The position numbers and the translations under genes were made by a program. The notes beneath the pieces were generated by a model, which was not told the origin of the DNA, did not search any database, and worked only from the letters and a program-made list of their open reading frames with translations. From the NCBI GenBank assembly GCA_003488445.1, contig DNLO01000182.1:411-11040 (forward strand): 10,630 nucleotides of DNA. The letters are read 5' to 3'. Shown in pieces: positions 1 through 6,990 of this stretch (positions within the stretch are counted from its first letter, which is position 1; each line of letters starts with the position of its first letter). This DNA is from Lachnospiraceae bacterium (GTDB lineage Bacteria; Bacillota; Clostridia; Lachnospirales; Lachnospiraceae).

Positions 1-465
1 GGTCATGCCCTTGGGATGCACTCCTATTCACACAAGTATTCCGAGATTTATTCTTCAAGGGAGGCATTTGAAACCGACCTTGATAAAATACATTCGCTAA
101 TCTATAATGAGACAGGTATCGACACCATGCTGTACAGATTTCCCGGAGGCAGTGCAAATACTGTGAGCAGACAGCCTATGAGCCAGTTTGCGGATATACT
201 TCACAGCCACGGATACGAGTACTACGACTGGAATATATACCCCGGAGACAATACCGGCAGAGCCTACCCAAAGGAGGCCATCGTATCAGGCATCCTGGGT
301 AATATTTCCGAATACAGGGCAGCCATCATACTGCTGCACGATTCGGATACCCACGGGAGCACCGTAGAGGCACTTCCCGAGGTGATAGAGGGGCTTCTGG
401 CCCAGAATGTGCAGTTTTGTGTGATGGACGCAAACACACCTGCAGTACAGCAGATATCTTACTGA
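1..465 (+). CDS. Polysaccharide deacetylase (NodB/CE4 family), 3' part only
   Basis: The gene is cut by the left window edge; the frame is open from base 1 ([11 protein letters not shown]...), so the first ATG at 16 is internal. The CE4 family hydrolyses N-acetyl groups from peptidoglycan, chitin-like or other polysaccharides using a metal held by Asp-His-His. Visible motifs are the second one, HSYSH, with the two metal-binding histidines (bases 19-33), the third, RFPGG (136-150), a DWN motif (226-234) and the C-terminal LLHDS motif with the catalytic histidine (331-345). The first motif (TFDD) lies outside the window. The C-terminal half looks intact and ends normally, without an added domain. 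It lies 25 bp upstream of the bactofilin gene, so the two are probably cotranscribed. The family is clear; the substrate (peptidoglycan is likely) is inference. Confidence 0.93.
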   Translation, partial: GHALGMHSYSHKYSEIYSSREAFETDLDKIHSLIYNETGIDTMLYRFPGGSANTVSRQPMSQFADILHSHGYEYYDWNIYPGDNTGRAYPKEAIVSGILGNISEYRAAIILLHDSDTHGSTVEALPEVIEGLLAQNVQFCVMDANTPAVQQISY

Positions 466-477
466 TACTTTGAAAGC

Positions 478-484
478 AAGGAGG
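478..484 (+). promoter_or_regulatory. Ribosome binding site that fixes the bactofilin start
   Basis: AAGGAGG lies 6 bases before ATG 491. A TTG codon at 470 is in the same frame, but starting there would place the Shine-Dalgarno sequence inside the coding region and add the unlikely prefix MKARRKQ. The site therefore supports ATG 491. Confidence 0.8.
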
Positions 485-490
485 AAGCAG

Positions 491-1906
491 ATGGGATTTT
501 TCAAAGATTTCAAGGATGATCTCTCTCAGGCAGTCGACGAGCTGACTATGGAGGAAGCGGCAGCAGCCCAGAACGATACCGCCAAGTCCGTAGAGGATAT
601 CCTGAATGAAGCGGAAGCTCTGGCATCCGTGGATCCGGTGCCGACAGAGGAGCTGCCGGCAGATGATGTCGATCCAGAACAGCTGTCATTTATGGACATG
701 AACATTGAGGCCGATGCCTTACAGGCAGAGGGATCTGACATCGCCACAGAGCTTGCGGAGGATACACCGGCTGCAGACGATGCCGACAGCTTTGATGACG
801 TGAGCTTCGGTGTGACTGAGGATGCTCCTGAGATAGAGGAGATCCCTGATGAGCCGGAGTCGATACCCGATCTGGATGCTCTGCTCGGGGCGGCTGATGA
901 GATCCCCGAAGAGATCGCGGAAGAGATAACTGAGGAGATCCCGGCTGAAGATATTCCCGAGGAGATCCCGAAAGAGATCATTGAAGAGATCCCGGAAGAG
1001 ATTATAGAGGAGCCCGAAGCTGAGCCCGAGCCCATAGAAGAGGCTGTGATCGAGCCTGAACCGGAGCCCGAGCCCGAAGCTGAGCCCGAGCCCATAGAAG
1101 AGGCTGTGATCGAGCCGGAACCGGAACCTGAACCTGAACCTGAACCTGAACCCATAGAAGAGGCTGTGATCGAACCTGAGCCCGAGATCAAGGATGAGCC
1201 CGAGCCCATACTGGAGTTTGACGAGGTGAGTGTGGATATACAGGATGAGCCCGCGGAGCCGGAGGAGGAGATATCGATATTCGAAGCCGGCATGAACGAG
1301 GAAGAGACAGAAGAGGATCTCAGCATACCCGAAGAGACGTATGAGACAGCTGCCGCACCCGCAGCAGCGAGCAAAATAGACACAAGTATATTTGAGGAGA
1401 ACAAGAAAATGAGTGAAGAAATCGAATTTGACATCAACGACGGACCTGCTACCGATGAGTCATCAGTGATCACACAGGGGATGACCATCACGGGAGACAT
1501 CACATCAGAGGGATCCCTGGATGTGATAGGTACGATCCAGGGTAATATAGCCATAAGGGGCAAGCTTACGATCTCGGGAACCATCAACGGCGATTCAAAG
1601 GCCGGAGAGATATTTGCAGACTCCGCAAAGATCACCGGAGAGGTGTGCAGCAGCGGATCGGTGAAGATCGGGCAGGCATCCGTGATACTGGGCAACGTAT
1701 CCGGAACCTCCGCAGTGATAGCCGGTGCAGTCAAGGGTGATATAGACGTGCACGGACCGGTCATCCTCGACACATCCGCCATCGTGATGGGTGATATCAA
1801 GTCAAAGTCGGTACAGATCAACAACGGAGCCGTGATAGAGGGACATTGCTCACAGTGCTACGCTGATGTGAGCCCCACTTCTTTCTTCCAGGAACTGAAG
1901 GAGTGA
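491..1906 (+). CDS. Bactofilin (polymer-forming cytoskeletal protein) with long acidic Pro/Glu repeat region
   Basis: 471 residues from ATG 491. Residues about 331-455 form the bactofilin core, a run of short Gly-rich beta strands ([53 protein letters not shown]) that fold as a beta helix and self-assemble into nucleotide-independent filaments. Residues 1-18 ([18 protein letters not shown]) would form an amphipathic helix, a plausible membrane anchor. Between lie about 300 acidic residues, probably disordered: an EIPEEI-type section (about 137-174), then a 20-residue repeat beginning [12 protein letters not shown] at 181, 201 and 221. Ordinary bactofilins are about 100-200 residues, so this one is unusually long. 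Cysteines sit at 386, 453 and 456. The pyrH ribosome binding site lies in its last codons. Bactofilins commonly work with peptidoglycan-modifying enzymes, which fits the deacetylase upstream. The core call is firm; function of the tail is unknown. Confidence 0.9.
   Translation: MGFFKDFKDDLSQAVDELTMEEAAAAQNDTAKSVEDILNEAEALASVDPVPTEELPADDVDPEQLSFMDMNIEADALQAEGSDIATELAEDTPAADDADSFDDVSFGVTEDAPEIEEIPDEPESIPDLDALLGAADEIPEEIAEEITEEIPAEDIPEEIPKEIIEEIPEEIIEEPEAEPEPIEEAVIEPEPEPEPEAEPEPIEEAVIEPEPEPEPEPEPEPIEEAVIEPEPEIKDEPEPILEFDEVSVDIQDEPAEPEEEISIFEAGMNEEETEEDLSIPEETYETAAAPAAASKIDTSIFEENKKMSEEIEFDINDGPATDESSVITQGMTITGDITSEGSLDVIGTIQGNIAIRGKLTISGTINGDSKAGEIFADSAKITGEVCSSGSVKIGQASVILGNVSGTSAVIAGAVKGDIDVHGPVILDTSAIVMGDIKSKSVQINNGAVIEGHCSQCYADVSPTSFFQELKE
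1021..1173 (+). repeat. 60-bp in-frame tandem repeat in the bactofilin gene
   Basis: The block CCCATAGAAGAGGCTGTGAT recurs exactly at 1031, 1091 and 1151, a 60-bp period encoding 20 residues ([12 protein letters not shown]... unit). The first two units are nearly identical over 1021-1113. The end of the second unit (1115-1150) has decayed into six hexamers of the form CCNGAA, encoding Pro-Glu. The pattern suggests copy-number change by slippage or recombination without loss of frame. Confidence 0.92.
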
Positions 1907-1910
1907 CAGT

Positions 1911-2609
1911 ATGGCAAAACGCATACTTCTGAAGCTTTCGGGAGAGGCCCTCGCGGGAGACAGAAAGACCGGATTCGATGAGCCTACGGTAGTGAGGGTC
2001 GCGGAGCAGGTAAAGCGTCTTACCGACGATGGCATACAGGTCGGAGTCGTGATAGGCGGAGGCAACTTCTGGAGAGGAAGATCCAGCGACAGCATAGACA
2101 GGACCAAGGCTGATCAGATAGGCATGCTGGCCACGGTCATGAACTGCATATATGTATCTGAGATATTCAGGTCGGCAGGCATGATGACCAGTATACTCAC
2201 TCCCTTTGAGATAGGCTCGATGACGAAGCTCTTCTCCAAGGACAGGGCCAATAAGTATTTCGGCAAGGGTCAGGTGGTGTTCTTCGCCGGAGGGACGGGA
2301 CATCCCTATTTCTCCACGGATACGGGAGTGCTTCTCAGGGCAATAGAGGTGGATGCGGATGTGATCCTCCTCGCCAAGGCCATCGACGGAGTGTATGACA
2401 GCGATCCGAAGAGCAACCCGGATGCAAGGAAGTATGACGAACTCAGCATAGACGAGGTGGTGGAGAAGAAGCTGCAGGTGATAGATCTCACAGCTTCGAT
2501 CATGGCCATGGAGAACAGGATGCCTATGATAGTATTCGGTCTCGACGAGGAGAACAGTATCGTCAGAGCAGCCAGGGGCGAGAAGATAGGAACAAGGATA
2601 ACGGTATAA
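1911..2609 (+). CDS. pyrH: UMP kinase (uridylate kinase)
   Basis: Phosphorylates UMP to UDP with ATP in pyrimidine nucleotide synthesis; the bacterial enzyme is a cytoplasmic hexamer of the amino-acid-kinase fold, normally controlled by GTP and UTP. 232 residues, slightly shorter than the usual 235-245. Motifs in order: KLSGEAL (8-14), GGGNFWRG (49-56), DQIGMLATVMN (68-78), GGTGHPYFSTDT (127-138) and IDGVYDSDP (158-166), all typical of PyrH. AAGGAG at 1898-1903, inside the end of the bactofilin gene, lies 7 bases before the ATG, and the gap to the upstream stop is only 4 bp. It begins the conserved pyrH-frr-uppS-cdsA run. No missing residue was noticed. Confidence 0.97.
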   Translation: MAKRILLKLSGEALAGDRKTGFDEPTVVRVAEQVKRLTDDGIQVGVVIGGGNFWRGRSSDSIDRTKADQIGMLATVMNCIYVSEIFRSAGMMTSILTPFEIGSMTKLFSKDRANKYFGKGQVVFFAGGTGHPYFSTDTGVLLRAIEVDADVILLAKAIDGVYDSDPKSNPDARKYDELSIDEVVEKKLQVIDLTASIMAMENRMPMIVFGLDEENSIVRAARGEKIGTRITV

Positions 2610-2624
2610 TAACGGAGGATATCT

Positions 2625-3179
2625 ATGGACGAGAGGATCAACAAATATCAGACAAAGATGGAGAAATCTCTGAGTAATCTCAGCTCTGAATATGCCGCTA
2701 TCAGAGCCGGAAGGGCGAACCCCCATATCCTGGACAAGGTGATGGTGGACTACTACGGCACGCCTACCCCGGTAGCCCAGGTCGGCAATATCGCCATACC
2801 GGAGGCCAGGATCATCACCATCACTCCCTGGGAGAAGAACATGGTCAAGGAAGTGATCAAGGCCATAGAGATGTCGGATATAGGCATCAATCCCGGCAGC
2901 GACGGTGCCACGATAAGGCTGGTATTTCCGGAGCTGTCCGAGGAGAGGAGAAAAGAGCTCTCCAAGGAAGTGAAGAAAAAGGCAGAGGACTGCAAGGTTG
3001 CCATCAGGAACATCAGACGTGACGGCAACGATGAGATAAAGAAGCTGACAAAAACCGAGGATATGTCCGAGGATTCGGTGAAGGATCTGCAGGATCAGCT
3101 GCAGAAGGTCACCGATCAGTACATCAAGAAGGTAGACGAGACTTCGGCAGCCAAAGAGAAAGAGATAATGACGGTATGA
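2625..3179 (+). CDS. frr: Ribosome recycling factor
   Basis: Together with EF-G, splits the post-termination ribosome after release factors have acted; cytoplasmic. 184 residues, matching the family length of about 185. Visible family features are RAGRANPHILDKV (28-39), the central beta-rich domain with YYGTPTPVAQVGNI (43-56) and PWEKNM (68-73), and the long helical stretch with FPELSEERRKEL (101-112) and AIRNIRRDGND (126-136) that carries the conserved arginines. GGAGG at 2614-2618 is 6 bases from the ATG. It follows pyrH by 15 bp and its stop overlaps the next start as ATGA. Confidence 0.97.
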   Translation: MDERINKYQTKMEKSLSNLSSEYAAIRAGRANPHILDKVMVDYYGTPTPVAQVGNIAIPEARIITITPWEKNMVKEVIKAIEMSDIGINPGSDGATIRLVFPELSEERRKELSKEVKKKAEDCKVAIRNIRRDGNDEIKKLTKTEDMSEDSVKDLQDQLQKVTDQYIKKVDETSAAKEKEIMTV

Positions 3180-3895
3180 GCGCACCGCTCCCGTCAGGCT
3201 CCGTGCCGGAGCATGTCGCCATCATACTGGACGGCAACGGCAGATGGGCCAGGAAGAGAGGGATGCCCAGGACCTACGGACATAAAGTAGGCGCCGAGAA
3301 TGTGGAGACGATCTGCAGGGAAGCCTGGGATATCGGGATAAAGTATCTCACGGTATATGCTTTTTCCACGGAGAACTGGTCCAGACCTGAGGAAGAGGTA
3401 GGGACTCTCATGAAGCTGTTCGGCAGCTATATCAAGAGCACCTTCAAGACCGCACCTAAAAATAACATGCGTGTCAGGTTTATAGGTGATCTCGGTGGTT
3501 TCACACCGAAGCTCATGGAATCAATGAAGGAACTGGAAGAGTTTACGAGCAGCCTCACGGGGCTGTCTCTTCAGATATGCGTGAACTACGGCAGCAGGGA
3601 CGAGATCAGAAGGGCAGTCCGGGATATAGCAAAAGAGGTAAAGGAGGGAGCTATCGACCCTTCGGATATAGATGAGGATCTGATAAGCAGGCATCTTGAC
3701 ACGCATGACATCCCGGATCCGGATCTTCTGATCAGGACCTCCGGAGAGCAGAGACTGTCGAACTACCTGCTCTGGCAGATGGCATATACCGAGTTCTATT
3801 TTACCGAGGTTGCGTGGCCTGATTTCGACAGAGCCGAGCTGATAAAGGCGTGTGAGGCATACGCCGGCAGGGACCGCAGGTATGGCAGGGTTTAG
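3176..3895 (+). CDS. uppS: Undecaprenyl diphosphate synthase (cis-prenyltransferase, isoprenyl transferase)
   Basis: Condenses isopentenyl diphosphate units onto farnesyl diphosphate to make C55 undecaprenyl diphosphate, the lipid carrier for peptidoglycan and surface polysaccharides. 239 residues. Motifs: ILDGNGRWA (17-25) with the metal-binding Asp19, YAFSTENWSRP (61-71), and the signature RTSGEQRLSNYLLWQ (187-201) followed by FTEVAWPDF (209-217). The start overlaps the frr stop as ATGA and only a weak purine-rich site precedes it, so translation is probably coupled to frr. It works with dxr and ispG here, which feed isoprenoid units into the same pathway. The cis-prenyltransferase call is secure; the exact chain length is assumed from the context. 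Confidence 0.95.
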   Translation: MSAPLPSGSVPEHVAIILDGNGRWARKRGMPRTYGHKVGAENVETICREAWDIGIKYLTVYAFSTENWSRPEEEVGTLMKLFGSYIKSTFKTAPKNNMRVRFIGDLGGFTPKLMESMKELEEFTSSLTGLSLQICVNYGSRDEIRRAVRDIAKEVKEGAIDPSDIDEDLISRHLDTHDIPDPDLLIRTSGEQRLSNYLLWQMAYTEFYFTEVAWPDFDRAELIKACEAYAGRDRRYGRV

Positions 3896-4697
3896 GACAA
3901 GAGCTGTAAGTGCAGTTGTGCTGGTGGCGGTATTGGGATCGGCACTGTATTTCGGAGGTTACTACCTGTGGGCACTCATGCTGTTTGCTTCCGAGACCGG
4001 TTTTTTCGAGTTCTCAAGGGCGATGCGTGATCCCTCCGGACGGGATGACATGAAGCCGGATATACTGGAGCTCCTCGGGTACTGCGGTATCGCCGTGCTT
4101 TATATCGTGATGCTGGTATGGGACTCGGACGTGCATATCATGTATACTCTGATACTGCTGCTCATAGCACTGATGATAGTCTATGTGCTGCAGTTTCCAA
4201 GATACCCCACATCCAAGATGATGCAGATATACTTCGGAGTGGTGTATGTCGGACTGATGCTTTCCTTCGTCTATCTTACCCGTATGGAGAAGCAGGGACT
4301 GAAGCTGGTCTGGCTCATCTTCATCTCTTCCTGGATATGTGATACGGCCGCCTATCTTACAGGGATGGCCCTGGGCAGGCACAGGCTGGCACCGGAGCTT
4401 TCTCCTAAGAAGAGCGTGGAGGGGGCGATAGGGGGAGTGGCAGGCTCTGCCCTGGTGGGCTTCCTGTACGGACTGCTGATCTCGCCCGATGCGGGAGCTC
4501 TGGTATATGCACTGATATCTGCCATAGGAGCCGTGATATCCCAGTTCGGAGATCTTACGGCCAGTGCGATAAAGCGAAACCATGACATTAAAGACTACGG
4601 GAAGCTGATACCCGGACACGGCGGCATCATCGACAGATTTGATTCTGTCATAGTGACCGCACCTATAATATACATACTTTCGAGGATATTTGCCTGA
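3882..4697 (+). CDS. cdsA: Phosphatidate cytidylyltransferase (CDP-diglyceride synthase)
   Basis: Makes CDP-diacylglycerol from CTP and phosphatidic acid, the branch point of phospholipid synthesis; an integral membrane protein. From ATG 3882 it has 271 residues, normal for the family. Several hydrophobic segments are visible (for example about 8-35, 66-80, 86-103, 115-132, 189-222). The C-terminal CDP-alcohol signature is complete at 228-254: SAIKRNHDIKDYG followed by KLIPGHGGIIDRFD. SPKKSVEG (174-181) is also typical. A GTG at 3852 is in frame, but the resulting prefix MRHTPAGTAG is unlikely. MAGFRTRAV is the expected N-terminus, although the upstream site (CAGGGA, 3868-3873) is weak. The gene overlaps uppS by 14 bp. 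Confidence 0.94.
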   Translation: MAGFRTRAVSAVVLVAVLGSALYFGGYYLWALMLFASETGFFEFSRAMRDPSGRDDMKPDILELLGYCGIAVLYIVMLVWDSDVHIMYTLILLLIALMIVYVLQFPRYPTSKMMQIYFGVVYVGLMLSFVYLTRMEKQGLKLVWLIFISSWICDTAAYLTGMALGRHRLAPELSPKKSVEGAIGGVAGSALVGFLYGLLISPDAGALVYALISAIGAVISQFGDLTASAIKRNHDIKDYGKLIPGHGGIIDRFDSVIVTAPIIYILSRIFA

Positions 4698-4698
4698 T

Positions 4699-5844
4699 AT
4701 GATGAAAAGACTTGTGATACTGGGGTCCACGGGCTCCATAGGGACACAGACCCTTGACATAGTGAGGGGAAACAGAGACAGACTCTCGGTGGCTGCACTG
4801 GCTGCAGGTCATAACGCGGATCTCGTGGAAAGACAGGTGAGAGAGTTCGGCGCGAAGACAGCGGTCCTGTATGACGAAAAGGCAGCGGAGGATCTGAGAG
4901 ACAGGCTGAAGGACACGGACTGCAGGGTGCTCTCGGGCATGGATGGGCTCATAGAGGCAGCATCGATGCCGGAGGCAGATATAGTGGTGGGAGCCATGGT
5001 GGGGATGATAGGCATACGGCCTACCATAGCCGCTGTGGAGGCAGGGCACGATATAGCCATAGCCAACAAGGAGACACTGGTATGCGCGGGACACATCATC
5101 ATGCCTCTCGCAAAGAAAAAGGGAGTGCAGATGCTCCCGGTGGATTCGGAGCACTCCGCCATATTCCAGTCGCTGCGCTCGGGGCAGCATGATGAGATAG
5201 AGAAGATACTGCTCACGGCATCGGGCGGTCCTTTCAGGGGCAGGAAGGCTGATGAGCTCAAGGGGATGACGGCGGCGGAGGCACTGAAGCATCCCAACTG
5301 GGATATGGGACCGAAGGTGACCATAGACAGCTCCACTCTTGTAAACAAGGGACTGGAGATCATGGAGGCGCACTGGCTCTTTGATACTCCCGCAGAGAGG
5401 ATAGAGGTATATGTGCACCCACAGAGCATAGTGCACTCGGCTGTGCAGTTTAGTGACGGAGCAGTGATAGCACAGCTCGGAGTGCCCGATATGCATATCC
5501 CAATACAGTATGCACTGTTCTATCCGGAGAGGGTGCCCCTTGGGGGAAAGAGGCTGGATCTATTCGAGGCAGGTCAGCTCACCTTTGAAAGACCCGATAC
5601 GGATACCTTCAGAGGCCTCGCACTGGCAACAAGGGCAGCAAGGACGGGGGGCAACATGCCGGTGATATTCAATGCCGCCAACGAAGCTGCCGTAAGGAAG
5701 TTTCTGAAGGATGAGATAGGCTTCCTTCAGATATACGAACTGATAGAGGAAGCGATGGACAGCGTCGCATACACGAAGGATCCCGACGTGGAAGGGATAT
5801 TTGAAACCGAAAGAGAGACACTGGAGTTTATAGATGCTCGCTAA
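4699..5844 (+). CDS. dxr: 1-deoxy-D-xylulose 5-phosphate reductoisomerase
   Basis: Converts DXP to 2-C-methyl-D-erythritol 4-phosphate with NADPH, the first committed step of the MEP isoprenoid pathway. 381 residues from ATG 4699, normal length. Motifs: NADPH-binding GSTGSIGTQTLD (9-20), ANKETLVCAG (122-131), the metal site VDSEHSAIFQ (148-157, Asp149 and Glu151), IDSSTLVNKGLEIMEAHW (209-226, with Glu220), HPQSIVHS (240-247) and NAANEAAV (325-332). ATG 4702 is an equally possible start, one codon later; a TTG at 4690 is less likely. The start lies 1 bp after the cdsA stop with only GAGGA about 12 bases upstream, so translation is probably coupled. Confidence 0.96.
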   Translation: MMKRLVILGSTGSIGTQTLDIVRGNRDRLSVAALAAGHNADLVERQVREFGAKTAVLYDEKAAEDLRDRLKDTDCRVLSGMDGLIEAASMPEADIVVGAMVGMIGIRPTIAAVEAGHDIAIANKETLVCAGHIIMPLAKKKGVQMLPVDSEHSAIFQSLRSGQHDEIEKILLTASGGPFRGRKADELKGMTAAEALKHPNWDMGPKVTIDSSTLVNKGLEIMEAHWLFDTPAERIEVYVHPQSIVHSAVQFSDGAVIAQLGVPDMHIPIQYALFYPERVPLGGKRLDLFEAGQLTFERPDTDTFRGLALATRAARTGGNMPVIFNAANEAAVRKFLKDEIGFLQIYELIEEAMDSVAYTKDPDVEGIFETERETLEFIDAR

Positions 5845-6877
5845 ACTGCTGATATTTCTGGTCATCATCTCGGTGATAGTGATCGCACACGAGGGCGGAC
5901 ACTGTGTCATAGGGAAGATGAGCGGCATAGGGGTAAAGGAGTTCGCGATAGGACTCGGGCCCACCATCTGGGGGATAAGAAAGGGAGAGACGATGTACTC
6001 AATAAAGCTTCTCCCCTTTGGAGGTGTGACTATTTTCGAGGGTGAAGATCCGGACGAAGAGGATTCTCCGAAGTCTTTTCGGAGGGCTCCCGTATCCGCG
6101 AGGTTCGCCACAGTATTCGCAGGACCCTTCATGAACTTCGTGCTGTCCTTTGTGCTCTCTCTGATAGTGATAGGGAGCGTAGGCTACGACCTGCCGGTGC
6201 TGCAGTCCGTGATAGAAGGATATCCTGCACAGGAGGCAGGGCTTCAGGCGGGAGACAGGATAGTATCCATAGACGGCAGGAGGATGGAGATATACAGGGA
6301 CATCACTCTTTGGACCATGTTCAACGGGGGGAAAGAGGCTTCTGTAGTCTATGAGAGAGACGGGGCGCAGTATCAGACCACCATCACTCCGAAATACGAT
6401 GAGGAAGAGGGCAGGTATCTCTTCGGCTTCAGAGGACCGGAAGGATATACGAAGGGCGGTCCTTTACAGGTGCTCAGATATTCCCTTACGGAGGTCAGAT
6501 ACTGGATAGAGGTCACCCTCAAGAGTATCATCATGATGTTCCGTGGACAGCTCACGGTGAACGATCTCTCGGGACCCGTGGGTGTGGCCGATGTGGTAGG
6601 AGATGTGTACGAGAGCTCCAAGCCCGCAGGAGCATATTATATCTGGATCAATATGCTGTCGCTCGTTGTGCTGCTCACCGCTGATCTGGGTGTCATGAAT
6701 CTGCTGCCCTTCCCCGGACTGGACGGCGGCAGGCTGCTGTTTATAATATACGAGGCAGTCACCCGCAGGAAGCCGAACGAGAAGGTAGAGGGCATAATCA
6801 ATATGGCAGGGATGTCTTTCCTGATCGTCCTGATGTTCTACGTGCTCTTCAATGACATCACGAGGATGATGAAATAG
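5834..6877 (+). CDS. rseP: RIP metalloprotease RseP/RasP-type (site-2 protease, M50)
   Basis: Membrane zinc protease that cuts transmembrane segments of anti-sigma factors, signal-peptide remnants or division proteins. 347 residues. The first membrane segment (about 4-18) carries the zinc motif HEGGH at 19-23, where the common form is HELGH. A PDZ domain spans roughly 118-187 (AGLQAGDRIVSIDG at 135-148), SGPVG lies at 246-250, and the second catalytic motif NLLPFPGLDGG at 289-299 supplies the zinc-binding Asp297. A further membrane segment is near 322-340. GGAG (5823-5826) lies 7 bases before the ATG, and the gene overlaps dxr by 11 bp. All catalytic residues are present. The natural substrate cannot be read from the sequence. 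The gene symbol follows usual usage; rasP would be equivalent in Bacillus nomenclature. Confidence 0.94.
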   Translation: MLAKLLIFLVIISVIVIAHEGGHCVIGKMSGIGVKEFAIGLGPTIWGIRKGETMYSIKLLPFGGVTIFEGEDPDEEDSPKSFRRAPVSARFATVFAGPFMNFVLSFVLSLIVIGSVGYDLPVLQSVIEGYPAQEAGLQAGDRIVSIDGRRMEIYRDITLWTMFNGGKEASVVYERDGAQYQTTITPKYDEEEGRYLFGFRGPEGYTKGGPLQVLRYSLTEVRYWIEVTLKSIIMMFRGQLTVNDLSGPVGVADVVGDVYESSKPAGAYYIWINMLSLVVLLTADLGVMNLLPFPGLDGGRLLFIIYEAVTRRKPNEKVEGIINMAGMSFLIVLMFYVLFNDITRMMK

Positions 6878-6883
6878 ATCGTG

Positions 6884-6912
6884 TTGCATTTTGTCCCAAG
6901 CTGTGATAGTAT
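6884..6912 (+). promoter_or_regulatory. Candidate sigma-A promoter for the kinase cassette
   Basis: In the AT-rich 113-bp gap after rseP, TTGCAT (6884-6889) and TAGTAT (6907-6912) are separated by exactly 17 bp, and the -10 box is preceded by TGA, giving an extended -10 (TGNTAGTAT). Matches to consensus are 3/6 and 4/6. Transcription would start near 6919, leaving a leader of about 70 bases. It is a prediction by eye only. No convincing terminator separates it from rseP, so read-through from the upstream operon is also possible. Confidence 0.45.
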
Positions 6913-6941
6913 CGTTTTCAATCTGAAAGCATTTTCGTCTT

Positions 6942-6972
6942 AGATTTCCAACTGACAGATTCATAACTGAAC
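6942..6972 (+). repeat. Imperfect 15-bp tandem direct repeat upstream of the kinase
   Basis: AGATTTCCAACTGAC (6942-6956) is followed at once by AGATTCATAACTGAAC (6957-6972). They share AGATT-N3-AACTGA, 11 of 14 positions. The repeat lies between the candidate promoter and the kinase ribosome binding site (GGAGG, 6980-6984). It could be an operator or RNA-binding site, or chance. Confidence 0.5.
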
Positions 6973-6990
6973 GACATCTGGAGGCTCTTT

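Noticed and set aside
526..1824. 432-residue open frame on the - strand opposite the bactofilin gene
   Set aside because: Its protein is a low-complexity Ser/Gly-rich sequence that simply mirrors the Glu/Pro codons of the + strand gene; no domain or ribosome binding site.
1818..3185. 455-residue open frame on the - strand across pyrH and frr
   Set aside because: It lies opposite two unmistakable genes. The frame is open because codons complementary to stops are rare in that phase, and the product has no recognisable family.
3852..3881. Upstream GTG start for cdsA
   Set aside because: It would add 10 atypical residues and increase the uppS overlap; ATG 3882 gives the expected N-terminus.
4014..5496. 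Several long - strand frames opposite cdsA and dxr
   Set aside because: Shadows of conserved genes; His/Tyr/Arg-rich translations without motifs.
6878..6945. Intrinsic terminator after rseP
   Set aside because: The only dyads (TTTCA/TGAAA and GAAA/TTTC) are short and AT-rich, without a GC stem or proper U-tract.
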